This document shows, in pieces, positions 63,350-64,000 of a DNA stretch of 64,000 nucleotides. Source of the stretch: Asparagopsis taxiformis. Lineage: Eukaryota > Rhodophyta > Florideophyceae > Bonnemaisoniales > Bonnemaisoniaceae. Position numbers and translations under genes: made by a program. Under the pieces are notes generated by a model. The model had not been told where the DNA came from. It searched no databases and worked only from the letters and a program-made list of their open reading frames with translations. Position 1 is the first letter of the stretch; each line of letters opens with the position of its first letter. Location of the stretch: contig JALQPE010001880.1 of assembly GCA_030407315.1 (NCBI GenBank), forward strand, positions 1 to 64,000, given 5' to 3'.

Positions 63350-64000
63350 ACGAGTCTGGTTGAAGCGCCACCGAGGCTGAATGTTAGCGAGGGCCTGTTG
63401 GCGGATGGCGGGGTGCCGCAAATTCACTACATACACATCGTGTGTTATAAACTGCGTGTAAGACGCCCGATCCGGCTCCGGCGCGCCGTTCCGCATCGAT
63501 TCGTCCGGACGCCTCGCACTGTTGTGGGAGCACAGCCTGGAGCGATTTAGTCAGACATGTGCGGTGCATGCGTCCATGCTGTGGTGAATGTGCGGGGAGC
63601 TGTGTGTGGACACCGGGACGAGATTGGAACGGGATGGAACAAATTGTAACGAGGGTGGATAATGCGCAGATATCCTTAGCGATCGAGTGCGGATGACCTC
63701 TTGATTTAGGTGAAGGACGATGCGGTCCACGATACTGGGAGGGCGGTCGATTTGAATTGACGTGTGCGGATGGGAGGAAGGTCCTGTATGGGATGGATCC
63801 CCGCCCTGCATTGAACAGATAGACACTTTGCCTTAAACTGGTTCTTTGCCGAAGTGCTTCGCATCTAGTGTTTTGGGTGGAGAATTGAGAACGACACGTG
63901 CCGTTGGGCATTTCTGCGGACAACTACTCGACGCCAATTTCAATTTCGAAAAAACATCTGGGCCAATTACAATGCCCAACATGGCCCAAAAGCCCGGCAT
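63350..64000 (+). repeat. Dispersed repeat, copy 2
   Basis: Diverged copy of 54040-54700, running off the right edge. Open frames in it are not conserved well enough to support a gene. Confidence 0.65.

Noticed and set aside
1..64000. CRISPR arrays, rRNA or bacterial operons
   Set aside because: No regularly spaced repeats of that kind and no ribosomal RNA; introns, TATA boxes and LTR elements mark eukaryotic nuclear DNA.

Overview
This is eukaryotic nuclear DNA, crowded with transposable elements. Host genes are short and nearly intron-free: two introns are visible, 88 and 89 bp, both GT-AG. Secreted Cys-rich proteins with Pro/Ser/Thr linkers, an AA15-type LPMO, a TBCD fragment, NB-ARC and TIR fragments, and young Copia/Gypsy elements together suggest a multicellular red alga (florideophyte, Chondrus-like). 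The taxonomic call is inference.

Layout. 1-2120: the 5' half of a Copia element on the minus strand, running off the window. 2121-3492: non-coding DNA with small-LTR remnants. At 3493 a secreted Cys-rich protein gene starts and is cut in codon 9 by a 40.4-kb nest; it resumes at 43950. The nest, outside to inside: Copia-2 (3519-43944, TSD ACAGC); inside its gag-pol a 30,043-bp CMC-type DNA transposon (4840-34882, TIR CCCAGTRAGA, TSD TCT); inside that Copia-1 (7570-18776, TSD CTCCC); inside that Gypsy-1 (12429-18428, TSD CTAGT). Separately, Copia-3 (38553-43545, TSD ATATG) sits 4 bp inside the 3' LTR of Copia-2 and carries a 258-bp miniature LTR element (43277-43534, TSD CTTTC) in its own 3' LTR.

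The CMC transposon is the most unusual object. Beside its transposase it encodes a papain-like cysteine protease candidate and an unknown divergent protein. It also carries broken host-type gene pieces: NB-ARC, TBCD with its intron, and a TIR domain. Two adjacent perfect palindromes lie near its left end. Removing it with one TCT copy restores the Copia-2 frame exactly.

Right of the nest is host DNA: two intact Cys-rich secreted proteins (46027-46968 and 52486-53523) related to the broken gene, an FkbM-type methyltransferase (minus strand, two exons, 48148-49067), a fold-back repeat (54803-55763), and an AA15-like LPMO gene (56013 onward) split by Gypsy-2 (56634-62274, TSD AGTA) and finishing at 62527. 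The last 1.5 kb is repeat-like DNA.

How it fits together: the host genes are a small extracellular and cell-surface set, while about three quarters of the window is mobile DNA. Each exact target-site duplication lets one read the order of events, and three host-type coding sequences are cut cleanly, so their original frames can still be followed on both sides.
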